Of a stretch of 64,000 bases of DNA, positions 23,194 to 34,399 are shown one piece after another. The stretch spans positions 6,491,501 to 6,555,500 of the forward strand of contig JAYKYS010000017.1 of NCBI GenBank assembly GCA_036924285.1, read 5' to 3'. This stretch comes from Asterella californica (Eukaryota > Streptophyta > Marchantiopsida > Marchantiales > Aytoniaceae). The notes beneath the pieces are model-generated. The model made no database searches and was not told the DNA's origin. It saw only the letters and a program-made list of their open reading frames with translations. Position numbers and translations under genes: made by a program. The stretch's first letter is position 1; every line of letters starts with the position of its first letter.

Positions 23194-23833
23194 ACCAATT
23201 GGTATATTGCTCGGTTACTAGTCCGTAAGTATTGAAATACTTTCTCAATTTGCTCTTTGATGTGCTCCAAGGTACTCCTCCAACGAACACCCTTCCAACA
23301 TCAGAGTCCATCTTAGGAAAACTTTTTTTTCACCAACAATCTGTCGCAGAAAAAGAGAGCTGTAGAAGTAAGAATTCTGAGGATGATCACAATGCATAAC
23401 ATGTAATCTCAACGAAAACCCAACAGAACTTGCAACAAACCAATAAAGTAACTCAAGCTTTTCACTCAGTGCTTCGAACGGGAATGGAAAGGTATGAGGA
23501 TAATCCAGAACTCAACGGTTGTGGGTTCTGGAGAACATTCCCGACTGCCGCTTTGATATGAGTTAGAAGCTTGAGTTACTTTATTGGTTTGTTGCAAGTT
23601 CTGTTGGGTTTTCGTTGGGATTACATGTTATGCATTGTGATCATCCGCAGAATTCTTACTTCTACAGCTCTCTTTTTCTGCGACAGATTGTTGGTGAAGA
23701 AAACGTTTTCCTAAGATGGACTCTGATGTTGGGAGGGTGTTCGTTGGAGGAGTACCTTGGAGCACATCAAAGAGCAAATTGAGAAAGTATTTCAATACTT
23801 ACGGACTAGTAACCGAGCAATATACCAATTGGT
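23194..23833. repeat. 267-bp inverted repeat copying RRM gene 5' end
   Basis: The arms 23194-23460 and 23567-23833 are equal in length and pair end to end with about five mismatches around a 106-bp spacer. Within the right arm, 23621-23817 matches 6031-6227 of the RRM gene without indels and with two substitutions. That covers about 95 bp of 5' UTR, the ATG and 34 codons. The inner 50 bp of each arm (AAGCTTGAGTTACT and following) resembles the module near 25262. A transcript through the locus would fold into a long, nearly perfect hairpin. No promoter is identified. Confidence 0.93.
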
Positions 23834-23859
23834 TAAGAAGAGCAATATACCAACCGATG

Positions 23860-24165
23860 CAGTAACTCAAGATTCTACATTCTACTCAACCCAATCTGAA
23901 TGCTTCTGGTAATACGGGAGTAAAGCGTTGTAGAATATCCTCTTAACATTAACTATACATGTAAGTCTTCTTTTGAACCGTAAGTACCCCGTTTCTAGAT
24001 CTCCTCGTGACAGCACTTTCCTTCTCAATGTCAAGGAAAAGTATTGTTTCATGGTCCATCAGCTAAACCTTTCTCCTGCTCCTGTAGAATTCTGCAATGA
24101 TACATACAACGAACTAAATGAAATGTTTCCTCCCAAGAAGACATCAAGTAACACGACGTCTAAAA
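23860..24165. repeat. dispersed module, copy 2
   Basis: Same orientation and order as 16990-17310 (GTAAAGCGTTGTAGAATATC, TACATACAACGAACTAAATG), with small deletions. It follows immediately on the inverted repeat. Confidence 0.75.
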
Positions 24166-24636
24166 GTCAGGCATAAATCACTAAGTACTAAGTTCTGGTT
24201 TCCTCTCTAACTCTACCTGTGTCTGAATAGGTTCACTTGAACAAGCATCGGGGAACTGAAACAACTCAAAGTGAAATTATGGCCTTTGGGCTAGGAGCTT
24301 TATACCGTCGAGGTTGAACTTAGGAGTGTGCCCTGGTTCGGTACTTATCTCGATAGTAAAAAACCGAATGGTTTTTACAGTTCAGGAAACGGTTTCATTC
24401 AGATGTTGTAAACTGTTCGGTTTTGAAACGGTTTAATTGGTCTTTCAAATGAATGGTTTAAAAACGGTTTGGGTTTTCAAGTTGTGATCTCTAAACTATT
24501 CAGTTACATACTCACAAAAGAATTTACAAGATAGTTTAACGAGAATTACTATTGAGGAATAAGATGTGTTCAAACCCATAACTTGTTAACGTTAGGAACA
24601 ATCAAAATGTAAAAGTTTACATAAAAGCTCAATTCT

Positions 24637-24774
24637 TTGAAGATTTTCGGAACTGCAGGGTACACTGGACGGGTGCTGATCACTTTGTTGGAGAAGAACG
24701 TGGAAGACTACGAAGTTGTGGCTGTCGATTTTACCAAGGGAGAGCACAAGAGGCCCGAGTACTTGAAGAACCAG
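24637..24774 (+). pseudogene. isolated glutathione S-transferase exon
   Basis: 46 open codons encode a typical N-terminal thioredoxin-fold segment of a plant phi-class GST: KIFGTAGYTGRVLITLLEKN, then VEDYEVVAVDF, then KGEHKRPEYLKNQ, directly followed by GTATGA, a good 5' splice site. GSTs conjugate glutathione to electrophiles in the cytosol. No start codon, downstream exon or C-terminal helical domain was found nearby, and an in-frame TAA lies just upstream. It is best read as a captured or orphaned exon. Confidence 0.65.
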
Positions 24775-24959
24775 GTATGAGTGGACGTTACCTAATGCAA
24801 TTTAATATAAACGGTTTTATTTGGTTCTAATTTTTAGAAATGATTAGGTCTGTAAACAACTCATTGAGAGATTTTCTAAATGATTTGATCCGTAACTGAT
24901 ATCCTGTTCATAATTTTCAAACGATTTGATATTGGTTTGAACAAAACCGTTGCGGTTTC

Positions 24960-25320
24960 ATCAAGGACAACTGTGATGTCTTCTGGGGAGGAAACATTTC
25001 ATTTAGTTCGTTGTATGTATCATTGCAGAATTCTACGTGACAAGGAGCAGGCAGAAACGTGTAGCTGTCACTTTAGCAGATCGACCAGGAAACAATACCT
25101 TTCCTTGAGATTGACAAGGAAAGTGCAGCCAAGAGAAGATCTAGAAGCGGAGTACCTACTGTTAGAAAGAAGACTTACATGTACAACTAACGTTAAGAGG
25201 ATATTCTACAACGCTTTACTCGCTTATTACGTTCAGGGTGGGTTGAGTAGATCTAGAATGTAGAAGCTTGAGTTACTGCATTGGTTTGTAGCAAGTTCTT
25301 TTAGTTTTTGTTGAACTTAA
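24960..25320. repeat. dispersed module, copy 3, inverted
   Basis: Reverse-complement relative of 16930-17320: CATTTAGTTCGTTGTATGTA near 24999, then GATATTCTACAACGCTTTAC near 25200. With copy 2 (23860-24165) it forms a loose inverted pair around the GST exon. Confidence 0.75.
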
Positions 25321-25324
25321 CTAA

Positions 25325-26332
25325 TGACAGAAGACAACTTTGGTTGGCAGAAAGCAACGACTCTATTTCGGATGATCATTGCAACTGTGAAACTGTTTTA
25401 AGTAAGGCGAAATAGAGTTGCTGTGAACTCTCGGGTTCCATCGTGGCTTGCAGCTGCAGGCATAAATGTAATTATTTTATATATGTGGCTTCGGTTGAAA
25501 AAGAGGAAATCAGATTATACGTGCATTGTCGTAACATAAACTGTTCAGAGGTATTTATTGCGCTTTCAGTATGAATTATGTAGTGAGTCATGGTTATATC
25601 CTACACGACAGGTTCGTGTTAACTCAACCATTTAAAGCTGAACAGACCACCAACTCGAAGAATCATCTCGCACTAGCGAGTGAAAATATCGGAACGAGAT
25701 CTGATTGATTTACCAGACTATGAAGATTATTACTCTAGCACCAGTACCAGCTCGACAGACATAGATGTATTTGAGCCACAACCATCAGCTTCAGAAGTCT
25801 TTAATTTGGGCACGCAAAGAACACCAACTCGTGCTGGTGTCTCAGCGGTTGCATCCGATCATGTCAAATGTTGCACCGACCGTAGGTGCAACTGTGGCAT
25901 CATAACTGCTACACCTATAGATGGACAGTGACTTGAGTATATTGTAGCGAGACCACTGGATCGCACAAGAAACTCGTGTCTAGATAGCTGATAATGACAA
26001 GGACTCGACGGGTGCGCAGCAATAGTTTGAGCTTTGTCATAGGAGAATTCCGATACTCCGCCCAGGACTGCGGCAGTAATCTACATATGCCCTAATTCAA
26101 ATATCGAAAGAAAAATATTCACGAATCCTTCGACATCGATACTTTCTTCGTGGAGCGCCCTTTTACAACTGTAGAGGGAATGAGTGGGATTCAACCATGA
26201 AAATTTCATTCTCTTACAATGAAATATCATAGAGGATAGTGCGCTTATATCGAAATTTGAAATTTTCGTGAAATCTATACATGAATTTGTTACATACCTA
26301 TTGCTATTTATTTCAGTTAATTTCAAGTTTCG
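25325..26332. repeat. third copy of YUCCA-flanking module, block A
   Basis: Nearly identical to 56417-57452 in the right arm and to the mirrored 40208-41245 in the left arm. It begins at ATGACAGAAGACAACTTTGG and ends at AACTTAATTTCA-like sequence, where the copies diverge. It lacks a 21-bp stretch (TTGCATACTGTCCAGAGG region) present in the arms. YUCCA itself is absent here. Confidence 0.88.
25680..25931 (+). CDS. conserved unrecognised exon-like ORF (copy 1)
   Basis: 83 codons from a GTG; no ATG fits. An AG (in TAG) sits just before the frame, so this may be an internal or last exon entered by splicing. The product starts acidic (DLIDLPDYEDYY), continues with a Ser/Thr run, and ends with a Cys cluster (CCTDRRCNC). 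The copies at 40618-40869 and 56792-57043 are almost identical; one base differs among the three, changing Gly to Ala near the end. I do not recognise the family. Confidence 0.4.
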   Translation: MKISERDLIDLPDYEDYYSSTSTSSTDIDVFEPQPSASEVFNLGTQRTPTRAGVSAVASDHVKCCTDRRCNCGIITATPIDGQ

Positions 26333-27284
26333 CTGGATTCTTGTCTCTTGGGAGAAATGCAACCACTCTTGTCACTATTTCGGGTATCTTCGGTAAAACA
26401 GTTTCATAAAGGCGAATTTCAAGTGCTGTAACCTAAAGACCTCACTTGCTCGATTTTGAGTTTATATGACGGTCATTTATTTGAAATTTATAAATCTGTT
26501 GGGAAAAAGATTTGAAGAACAAAGAAGTGATTTAAACCTGCAATCTCGTAAGATAGAACCCGAGGTTTCAGTATCAACTGTCGTGGTTTTATATCGTCAG
26601 TGGTTTAAGCTGAACCGACTTAGTGGATTTATTGGTGACCACCAAGAGATCATCACTCGGAGTCCGATATATATATATTCCACTCGTTGAAGCGTGAAAT
26701 ATCGAGAGAAGACTACAAAAGTCCGACTATTATAATTAAACATACAAAATCGCTACTAAATTTCTACATATACCACGCAAGCCGACAGGCATAGATGATT
26801 CAACAACCAACCATCATATTCAGTGGTCTCACATGCGTCTCTTAGACTTTTGTGTCTTGAGTTTTAGAGTTAAAGATTTTGATTTTGGACAACTTGGTTA
26901 TGGTATTTAATTCAGACTTTTAAAACATAACATTTCAACTTTTATATCTAAGAAATAGACATGCAATTGTTGGATTCTAGACATCTGAACATTAACACCG
27001 TTCTCTTGTTAACGTTCAGATGGTACTCATTAAATGAATACATTCAACACATCTACGAGTGAATTTATGAAAGATTTTGTATAAAACTCTTTGGCTTCCA
27101 GTAGTTTGTTGTTATTGTGATGACCTAGACTTGCATAAGATGTTGGATGAAATCAAGCATGTTCAAAAGAGGGTTCTTTTTGTGGATCGGGGTTTCAAGA
27201 TCCAGAAGTCATATTTCATGCTATTACCAGAAGCGAATAAATTATCTATCTCGTGTTTGATAGTTTGCTACATCATTCGATGAT
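26333..27284. other. sequence unique to the third module copy
   Basis: It separates blocks A and B of the module and replaces the 105-bp tandem array found at the same place in both YUCCA arms. No gene recognised; AT-rich. Confidence 0.4.
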
Positions 27285-27908
27285 TTAAAGATGGAGATTT
27301 GCAATTTTTTCAACAAAACAGTTATCAGTTAGTATAAATAGAACGCAAAATTATTATTTTTTAAAGGAGAAAATATCATTCACTTCATACTTAAATATTA
27401 TATGGGATATTTCTTGTTGGGGTGGTTCATTTTTCGAGCATATTAGAGTGTCCGCTCCTGTGCCGAACCTTCCCTTAGCAAAAGCAAACTCATTCTAGGT
27501 TGAATTAAGATAAAATGGGTCCAAAATATACATATCTCTTTGTATGAATCTTGAGATACTTTATTAAAAGAAGAGACAAATGGATCTCTCAAGGATATGG
27601 ATTGATTTTCTTAATTCAATGAGAGTAGTTTATGCACATGGTTGATCTTTGTACTTGATAGTTAATGAACTATACGCTTTCTAAAAGAGAGTTTAAGTCT
27701 CACTTGATGCACATGAGTGGTTCAGATCTCCTCTGGTTGATCAACTAACCAAAAGATCTATTGTCGACCGTAGCGTGAGATGGTAACCACGTTTTAGACT
27801 AATCAAGCGTAGTGTGTGAGAGACCTAAGGAAACCAAAGGATGTTCCAGTTTGAATATTCTTGTCGTCTACAATGTATTCTCTTGACATCGTCAGTGAGC
27901 TCGATACT
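27285..27908. repeat. third copy of YUCCA-flanking module, block B
   Basis: Matches 57863-58497 and, inverted, 39350-39800: TTTAAAGATGGAGATTTGCA, then GATATTTCTTGTTGGGGTGG, TGTCCGCTCCTGTGCCGAAC and GACCTAAGGAAACCAAAGGA. It may be a non-coding part of a mobile element, but no LTR ends could be fixed. Confidence 0.85.
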
Positions 27909-28618
27909 TAACTTTCACTCCTTTTTTACAAGTCTTTTCTCGTGCATTTTCTCATTTTTTTTGTTAATGCTGCGCTACTGTTTGGGCTCGAGGAAAATCA
28001 CATCTTGAGACTAATCAGACGTAGCGAGTGAAAAGGAAACCAAGTGTTGTTCCAATCTGGACATACTCTTAATCTCAAGTCTAGCATTCTCATCCTCTAC
28101 AACAGATTCAAGAACTCGATACTTAGCTCTCGTTTGTTACTTATAACTCTCTTTTCTAATGCGCTTTCTCGTACTATCATAAGTGGACAATCAACATCAA
28201 ATTTAAATGAAAAGAGACTTTAGGATTTAGAGCTTATTGAGGTTTACTAGGGTTATTAACGAGCAAAAATTAGAAATCAAGTCATCAAATATAGAATCCA
28301 ACATATTTGACACATGATCAATTTATTATTAAAATGATTTCCGAATATATAATATTGAATATGCGAGTTTAAGACTCAGTACAAAATTTCACTTTGTATA
28401 AAGTGTGAAACTACTAGTTAGAAACAAAAAAAATTTCATGACTTCTGAAAGACCTAAAACTAAGTATTAGACTTAGACTAAGTCCAATTTAAAGACTAAG
28501 TCTTAGTACTAGTAATATCTTCCAACCAAGATATCTCAATCTTCTACTTCAGCAATACGATCTATGAACTATGATGCTATAGATTAAACATTTGCGGATA
28601 TTTACATTTTAATAGAAG
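27909..28618. other. diverged internal duplicate, no gene
   Basis: 27990-28165 loosely repeats 27800-27960: ACTAATCA(A/G)(G/A)CGTAG, GGAAACCAA, CTCGATACTTA and CGTGCATTTTCTC/ATGCGCTTTCTC in the same order. The remainder is AT-rich without coding signal. Confidence 0.45.
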
Positions 28619-28918
28619 AAGATTTGGATCTTGATCGTCACATATACACACATGCATTAGCATCTATCCATTCACCTTCTTCACCATATTTTGCATTCTT
28701 CTCCCAAAACATGTTTTTCGAAAGCAATCAGTGTATCGGAGCACATATGAAACATTTGAAGATGTATGTTTGGTCACCACCATTCGACGTGAACCTTATT
28801 ATAATGTGATGAGTGACTATCAACATCAACTTGTGACAACGCTTTTGCAACCCATGTGCAAGCTTGGACTTTAAAGTCTTCAGAAGGACGAATGATAATA
28901 ATCATTTGTGGCTCGATG

Positions 28919-31621
28919 TTAATAAGAAGAACAAGATGACTTCGTTCTTTTTTTCACTTGGATTTTCTTTAAAGATTTCATCCCTCTTCGACCATCTCTC
29001 AAGCTAATAGGTCCTCTCCTTGCTGGTGTCATTGATGTGTCTCTTGTAGATGATTCTTCTCTAAATCCAATACCATGGTTGGTACATGACCAGAAATCAT
29101 CTTGCAGTTGTTTACCTTCCATTGTATCCCAACTGTCTTCAAGCACCTCTGCAATTTTCTGCCAATATACGATGAGACACTCATCGACATTGTGTTCCAG
29201 GTCTTCATCTTCTATTCTCCTTTCAATCTCACGCGAGTGTTGAATGTATTTGAACAAAGAGTACTACTTTAGCTTTCTTTGGATGACGAGCATTCATACC
29301 TTTAGACTTTGCCTCACCAGTTGGTAAAATCATTGAGAAATCTGTCCTTGAAGCAGTGTCTCTATGTTTCCAAAGTGTTCTTCCGTATTGGAGATCCACT
29401 TTGATTTGGAGTCATAACTCTCTCACTTCGTACACAGGAACATTATCTTTTATGTGGAACCAAAATTGAATAGGTTGTGATTGTCCTTTTTATGCCACCA
29501 CGAAACTCTCCACATATGATGGATAGTTCGCAACCTCTTGAATGAGAGCAGACATGCATTTTGTGGCCTCCTCATTGTACACTTGAATCAGAAAATGAGG
29601 AAGGGAGCCAACATGTGTATGTGACAAAAACAAGTTCATTTTGCAAAGAATACGTCAACACCTTCATGAGTATGACCAACGACAAGGAATGACATGATGA
29701 CGGTTTTGAAACATCCTCTTGAAACTAGTTCACTACAGAACGCTAACATCATCCAATTCTTGTTATCTTGTTGTCAACCTGTAAGAACAAATTCTCAAGG
29801 AGTGGTTTGAAACATGCGGCATCTAAGTCCTCAACCTGTGGTACTTGGAAAAATGCATCCAAGTCAATATCTTTTGGTCATAAAAATATAAGATCAAAGA
29901 TCCTTTCATCAAGTATAACTTTGAAGGATGAGTGGGAACTTCCTTGAAAGCTAAATCTCCTCTCTTGGCTCCTTTGTATTTTTCACAATCCCAAAACATC
30001 TTTATCAAAGATGTAATGATGAAGTTAACATCTCTAGACCACAAACCAGCTATGGCTATGTGAGTCACAATTCCAAGACCATCATCATGCAAGAGGATAC
30101 CAGCGAGCGTCAGTGGTAATGGTTGGGCTTGTCTCATGAGCGCTATGAGCTTGTAAGACAACAGAGGCATTGTGATCTTCCCTTGGTCCATCTTGTCCTG
30201 AATCATAGTCATGTTCTTCTCATGATTCATAACTGCAATTTGAATGTTAGCATAGGAGCAATTCTTAGCATCTGAATGCGCATATGTTGGTCCCTTTGAT
30301 GCTCCAAAATTGCTCACTCTACTGATTTTCTCTCCCGCATCAATTGCTGATTGAGATTGATACAAGTAGTACATTTTGCAAATGCACTACTTATGCATAA
30401 CATAGATGGCAAAATTCTCTCTCCAAATCTTGTAAAATGCTGATTTGGAAATAGAGAGTACTTGAATAATCTCCATTTTCCTTCGTATCTCCTCAAACCC
30501 TCACTTTTTAGTATAAGACGATATGTATAATTATCTGTACCATGACCTTACGTGTTATCAAGTGGGACATTACTTCACTTGTTGTGAGCAGAAGCTGATG
30601 TAACAAAGCTTGTGATGTCAAAGTCGAACTCCATGATTTGTGAGTACCTTTGTTGCCATGGTATCATGTCCGAGCACCTTTCATCCAAGAATTTTCTCGT
30701 TGTAGAAAGTAGCTCTTGAGAATCCATAAATAAAGTGAAAAGCTTCACACCAACTTCTCATCAAACTTGATCCATTCTTCTTCAAGCGACTCCTTTTCAA
30801 ACTTGGAGAAAATGTATCCAATATGTTTATTATGATCCATACCATAATACAATTGTCATTCCTCGAGCACAACATCTCTTCGTATCATCCGACAACTCTT
30901 CACCAAGATAAGGTCACTGATCTCCCTTATAATGTGTTTGGATGTCCTCTTTTCAAGATCAATCTGCAACTTCATCTCTGAAGCAACCTTCATACACTTT
31001 ATGCTATGATAAGCAAGTTCTTGCGAGCAACAAACTTATGTGTTCAACCTTCACCACCTGCTTTTGACTATTCTTCCCCACTATTTGCAGCTTCATCCCA
31101 TGTGATGTACAAGTCACCCAGAATAAGATTATTACGTACTATATGCATTAGATGAATTAACGACTTAACGAAAAGTGGATGATCTTTGACGTGTGATGGA
31201 AGGTCTTGAATGAAAATGATATCAAGAACATCTTCTAGATGATTCATGATCATAACACCAATATGGTTGTCACCAATCACACATTTCTCACACATGCTTC
31301 TGGGAATAGCAAGAATATAGAACCATTAGCAATCTATTGTTTCTCAGTTCTGCTCAAGAGTCTGACGTGTAGAAGATGCCAATTCTTCTGGTTCTTGTAG
31401 AGAACATGATCTTCATTAGAACCAGACTGAGTGTAATTGTCATCTAATGGTTGTTGCCTAGAAAGAACAAGACCTAGAAGCACAATATCCGTGCATGGTA
31501 CATCTGATGAAGAGGAACTATGAGGTGAGGCTGTAGAACAAGGTTCGACAGTCAAGAAAGGTACATGAAGAAGTTGCACATGGCTAAGATCCCAAGAAAC
31601 ATAAGTTAACAACTTCTCCAA
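28919..31621 (-). pseudogene. degraded unrecognised minus-strand gene
   Basis: A series of minus-strand frames with protein-like composition lies in order: 31334-31621, 31068-31295, 30681-30875, 30314-30496, 29823-30374 (the longest, 183 codons) and 28919-29257. They are separated by stops and frame changes, so a single long protein has probably decayed. Visible features are a Ser-rich N-terminal part, a central stretch with GLGIVTHIAIAGLWSRDVNF, and a basic C-terminal tail (MKSLKKIQVKKRTKSS). No catalytic motif I can name is present. It may be a transposon protein or a plant-specific gene. Confidence 0.35.
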
Positions 31622-32007
31622 CAGTCTCAGTGTCTATATTGAGATATGATAGACGACAAGAAGGTACCACAACCGTGTGACTTCGATCACACCTCGATCA
31701 GGTCAAGAACCTTACCATGACAACGAGCATCAGAGGACATGGAAAATATTCTGCTGACGTCAATGACGTCCACACCGTTGAAGAGGATACACTTATCGTC
31801 AACAGAAAATCGAGCAGTGATGCGACCATCTCTCCAACCTGGTCAAACATGTGAATAAGTCAGCAGGAAGAATATGATAAAACAAGCTGTAACATTGGGA
31901 AGTATAATGATCAATAACGATAGATTTGAGTAAGCGTCCGTTTCGTATCCAGGAACTAATATCGTGCAAGGACCCGTGCACTTTGTACACGTCAATTCAA
32001 ACTTGAA

Positions 32008-32460
32008 AAAAACAATTACGCGAGACCTCACACACTACGGCTTCGGATGGAAGCTTGAGAAGACATGTGCACTTCCTGTCTTGGACTTCAGAAGCATGCG
32101 AGGTCTTGCACACTTGGAGACAAGCGACATAACATCTACTAAGAGAAAGCATAATAGATGTTTTGATGGTTTAGACCTAGCACGCTACTTACGACAAAAG
32201 GTCTCACTTTCGACTCGCATGCTTTGGATCCATGTATTAAACGCTATTGACACCTTATTTTAATAAGCGTGCGACTCCTCGCACACTTTCCAACTTGTGT
32301 CAACCTAATGTGCGAGACCCCGCACACTTTGAAAGTCAATAACAATAAGCGTGTGTGGCTTCACACGCTTTCTTAAATGGATCAACTAAGCATACGACGC
32401 CTCGCATACTTTTCTGACTAAGATAAGTAAGTGCACGAGGCCTTGCATATTTTTGAAGAT
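32008..32460. repeat. cluster of GTGCGAG-type palindromes
   Basis: At least seven short dyads at intervals of about 35-150 bp. Examples are GCATGCGAGGTCTTGCACAC (about 32095), GCGTGCGACTCCTCGCACAC (32267), TGTGCGAGACCCCGCACAC (32310), GCGTGTGTGGCTTCACACGC (32350), CATACGACGCCTCGCATAC (32389) and GTGCACGAGGCCTTGCATA (32432). The arms vary together in several units. No coding frame crosses the block. Confidence 0.75.
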
Positions 32461-34399
32461 TATTCATTTTAATTTCATATTTGTTTAAGTAAAAGCTATA
32501 TCTTCTTATCAATTAATTTGATTTCATCATGCAGAAAAAGAGCTTAAGCTTTGTTTATATTCACACTATGGTAGATTATGAACATATATAAGAAATACTA
32601 CATCAATTGTGTATGATGAGTATATACATAAAGTACCAATGTCCTTTGCACGGTACATCCTTGTATATAGAGTTATGTACGGACTTAAATGAATAATTAT
32701 TTATTTGACATAAGAAATATGTTTCATACATGAGAAAATTTTTTGTTGTTCTAGATTCGTCATCTCTTACATACATCTCGAGTGATTTATCAATATTGAA
32801 TCTAAGTTTGTACATTTGTCTGAGATAGGATGCTTACAAACAAATGGTAAGTTTAAACTAAATGATATGTTTAAAGACATGTACAAAGGTTCCCCTCAAG
32901 TTACAATAAAGATTGGTGCAAGTTGATGACCTTAATGACCAAATTTCATGATTCTAAGCAATAGATACAGACCTGCTATATATCCCATTCTAGACCAACA
33001 CCATGAAGAAGAACCTCCAATGTCATGTTCATGAGATCATCCCTGATGTTGTGCTAGAATTTGTCATATAAAGTTCTCAAAATCTTCTCTTGAAGATGAA
33101 TGGATACATTGCAGTTGTGAAGAACAGACTGCAACTGTTAAGTATTCTGATAAATTTCCTCCTCCATAGACAACTCAACTCTAATAATGACATATGAATC
33201 CAAAAGTTCCGAATTGTTAAAGAATATATCCTCTCCATCTACATCCAAATCGCTGAGAACATCGAAGTGAGACATATGCATCTCTTTATCTGGAGATCCA
33301 TTTGTTCATTGTACATCCCCGACAGATATTCTTGTTCGGTCTACATCAAAGCTCCTCCTCATGTTTCCAAACCTATTCAATCTCTATGCAGTTACACAGT
33401 CAATAAGACGATCAGAATTCATGAAAACAGAAATATCTTGAAGAGGAATATCACAAAATCAGTATTTGATCTAGGTACATTTACATGTTGACTGTTCACA
33501 ACTTCACAAGCAAAAAGGTTTGCCTTGAAATGTACAATGAATGAGACCCCAGTAGCACCCACCCATACTAAGGTTACACATAGATGTTTACATCATTTCT
33601 AGTTTAAGAAAGTGACAAAAGAGAAAACTCCGTCCTTTCCGTTTGTGACTCATCTTCATTATCTGATGACATCAACAGGTACGTGTTCTTGAGTAGTATA
33701 ATTTTGGTTCTTTTGTTACTAGAAACAGAGATGTATAGTGGAAGTAGCATCCAAAAAGCTAGCAACGAAGATAAAAGCAAATTCTATAAGTATGTGTACA
33801 AGTCTCCTCTCTGTATTAAACGGAAAGAGGAGCTACCTCAGTGAAAAGGATGCCCACCTAGGAAGAAGAGGTACTTGGATCAAATCCTCATGACTCATGC
33901 TTTTTATCTCAGCATGTTGACCTCCTGGATGGAGTCTATGTTGAGTGTGTGACTACGTCCTGCACATCTAAGGACGGGGGACTGGTATCCTCCTTAAACC
34001 TGGACTCTCTGACCTAAGCCTCCGCATGCAACAAAGATTATAGTTTGGAGATACTTGATACAGCTATGAGAGGGTTGTAAGCCCTGTGAGGTGGTCTTGT
34101 ACTTGTGACCTAGGCTCTAAAATCGTGGCTTGGCTCATAATCTGAGTTGCATGAAGATGACATCGAGGGTTGATAAATGTTTATTTAACAATGGACTAGC
34201 TTGGCTAGAGAGCTGCTTAGCAAGGGGGATGCTTGATAAGTGAGCGTGTGTATGACATAAAGACCCTTTTGAGTTTTAGATAAATCAACGTGCAGCCATA
34301 GTTCAAGGATCATTATAGAAAACTGAACTAAGAGAGGAGAGACGCGCACGAGAGAGAGTGGAGAAGAATTTGCTTACTGAAGACGTTGATGATGAAATT
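32461..34399. other. no gene recognised
   Basis: AT-rich to 33.5 kb, then more balanced. The 33.5-34.4 kb part may be the leader or 5' LTR of the retroelement that follows, but I found no matching copy downstream to prove an LTR. Confidence 0.35.

Noticed and set aside
24937..25263. 108-codon ORF within the dispersed module
   Set aside because: The two other copies of the module (16930-17320 and 23860-24165) do not keep this frame, and small indels ignore codon periodicity.
27285..27908. LTR of the retroelement
   Set aside because: No TG...CA ends, primer-binding site or paired copy flanking the gag-pol remnants could be fixed; orientation relative to the element also varies.
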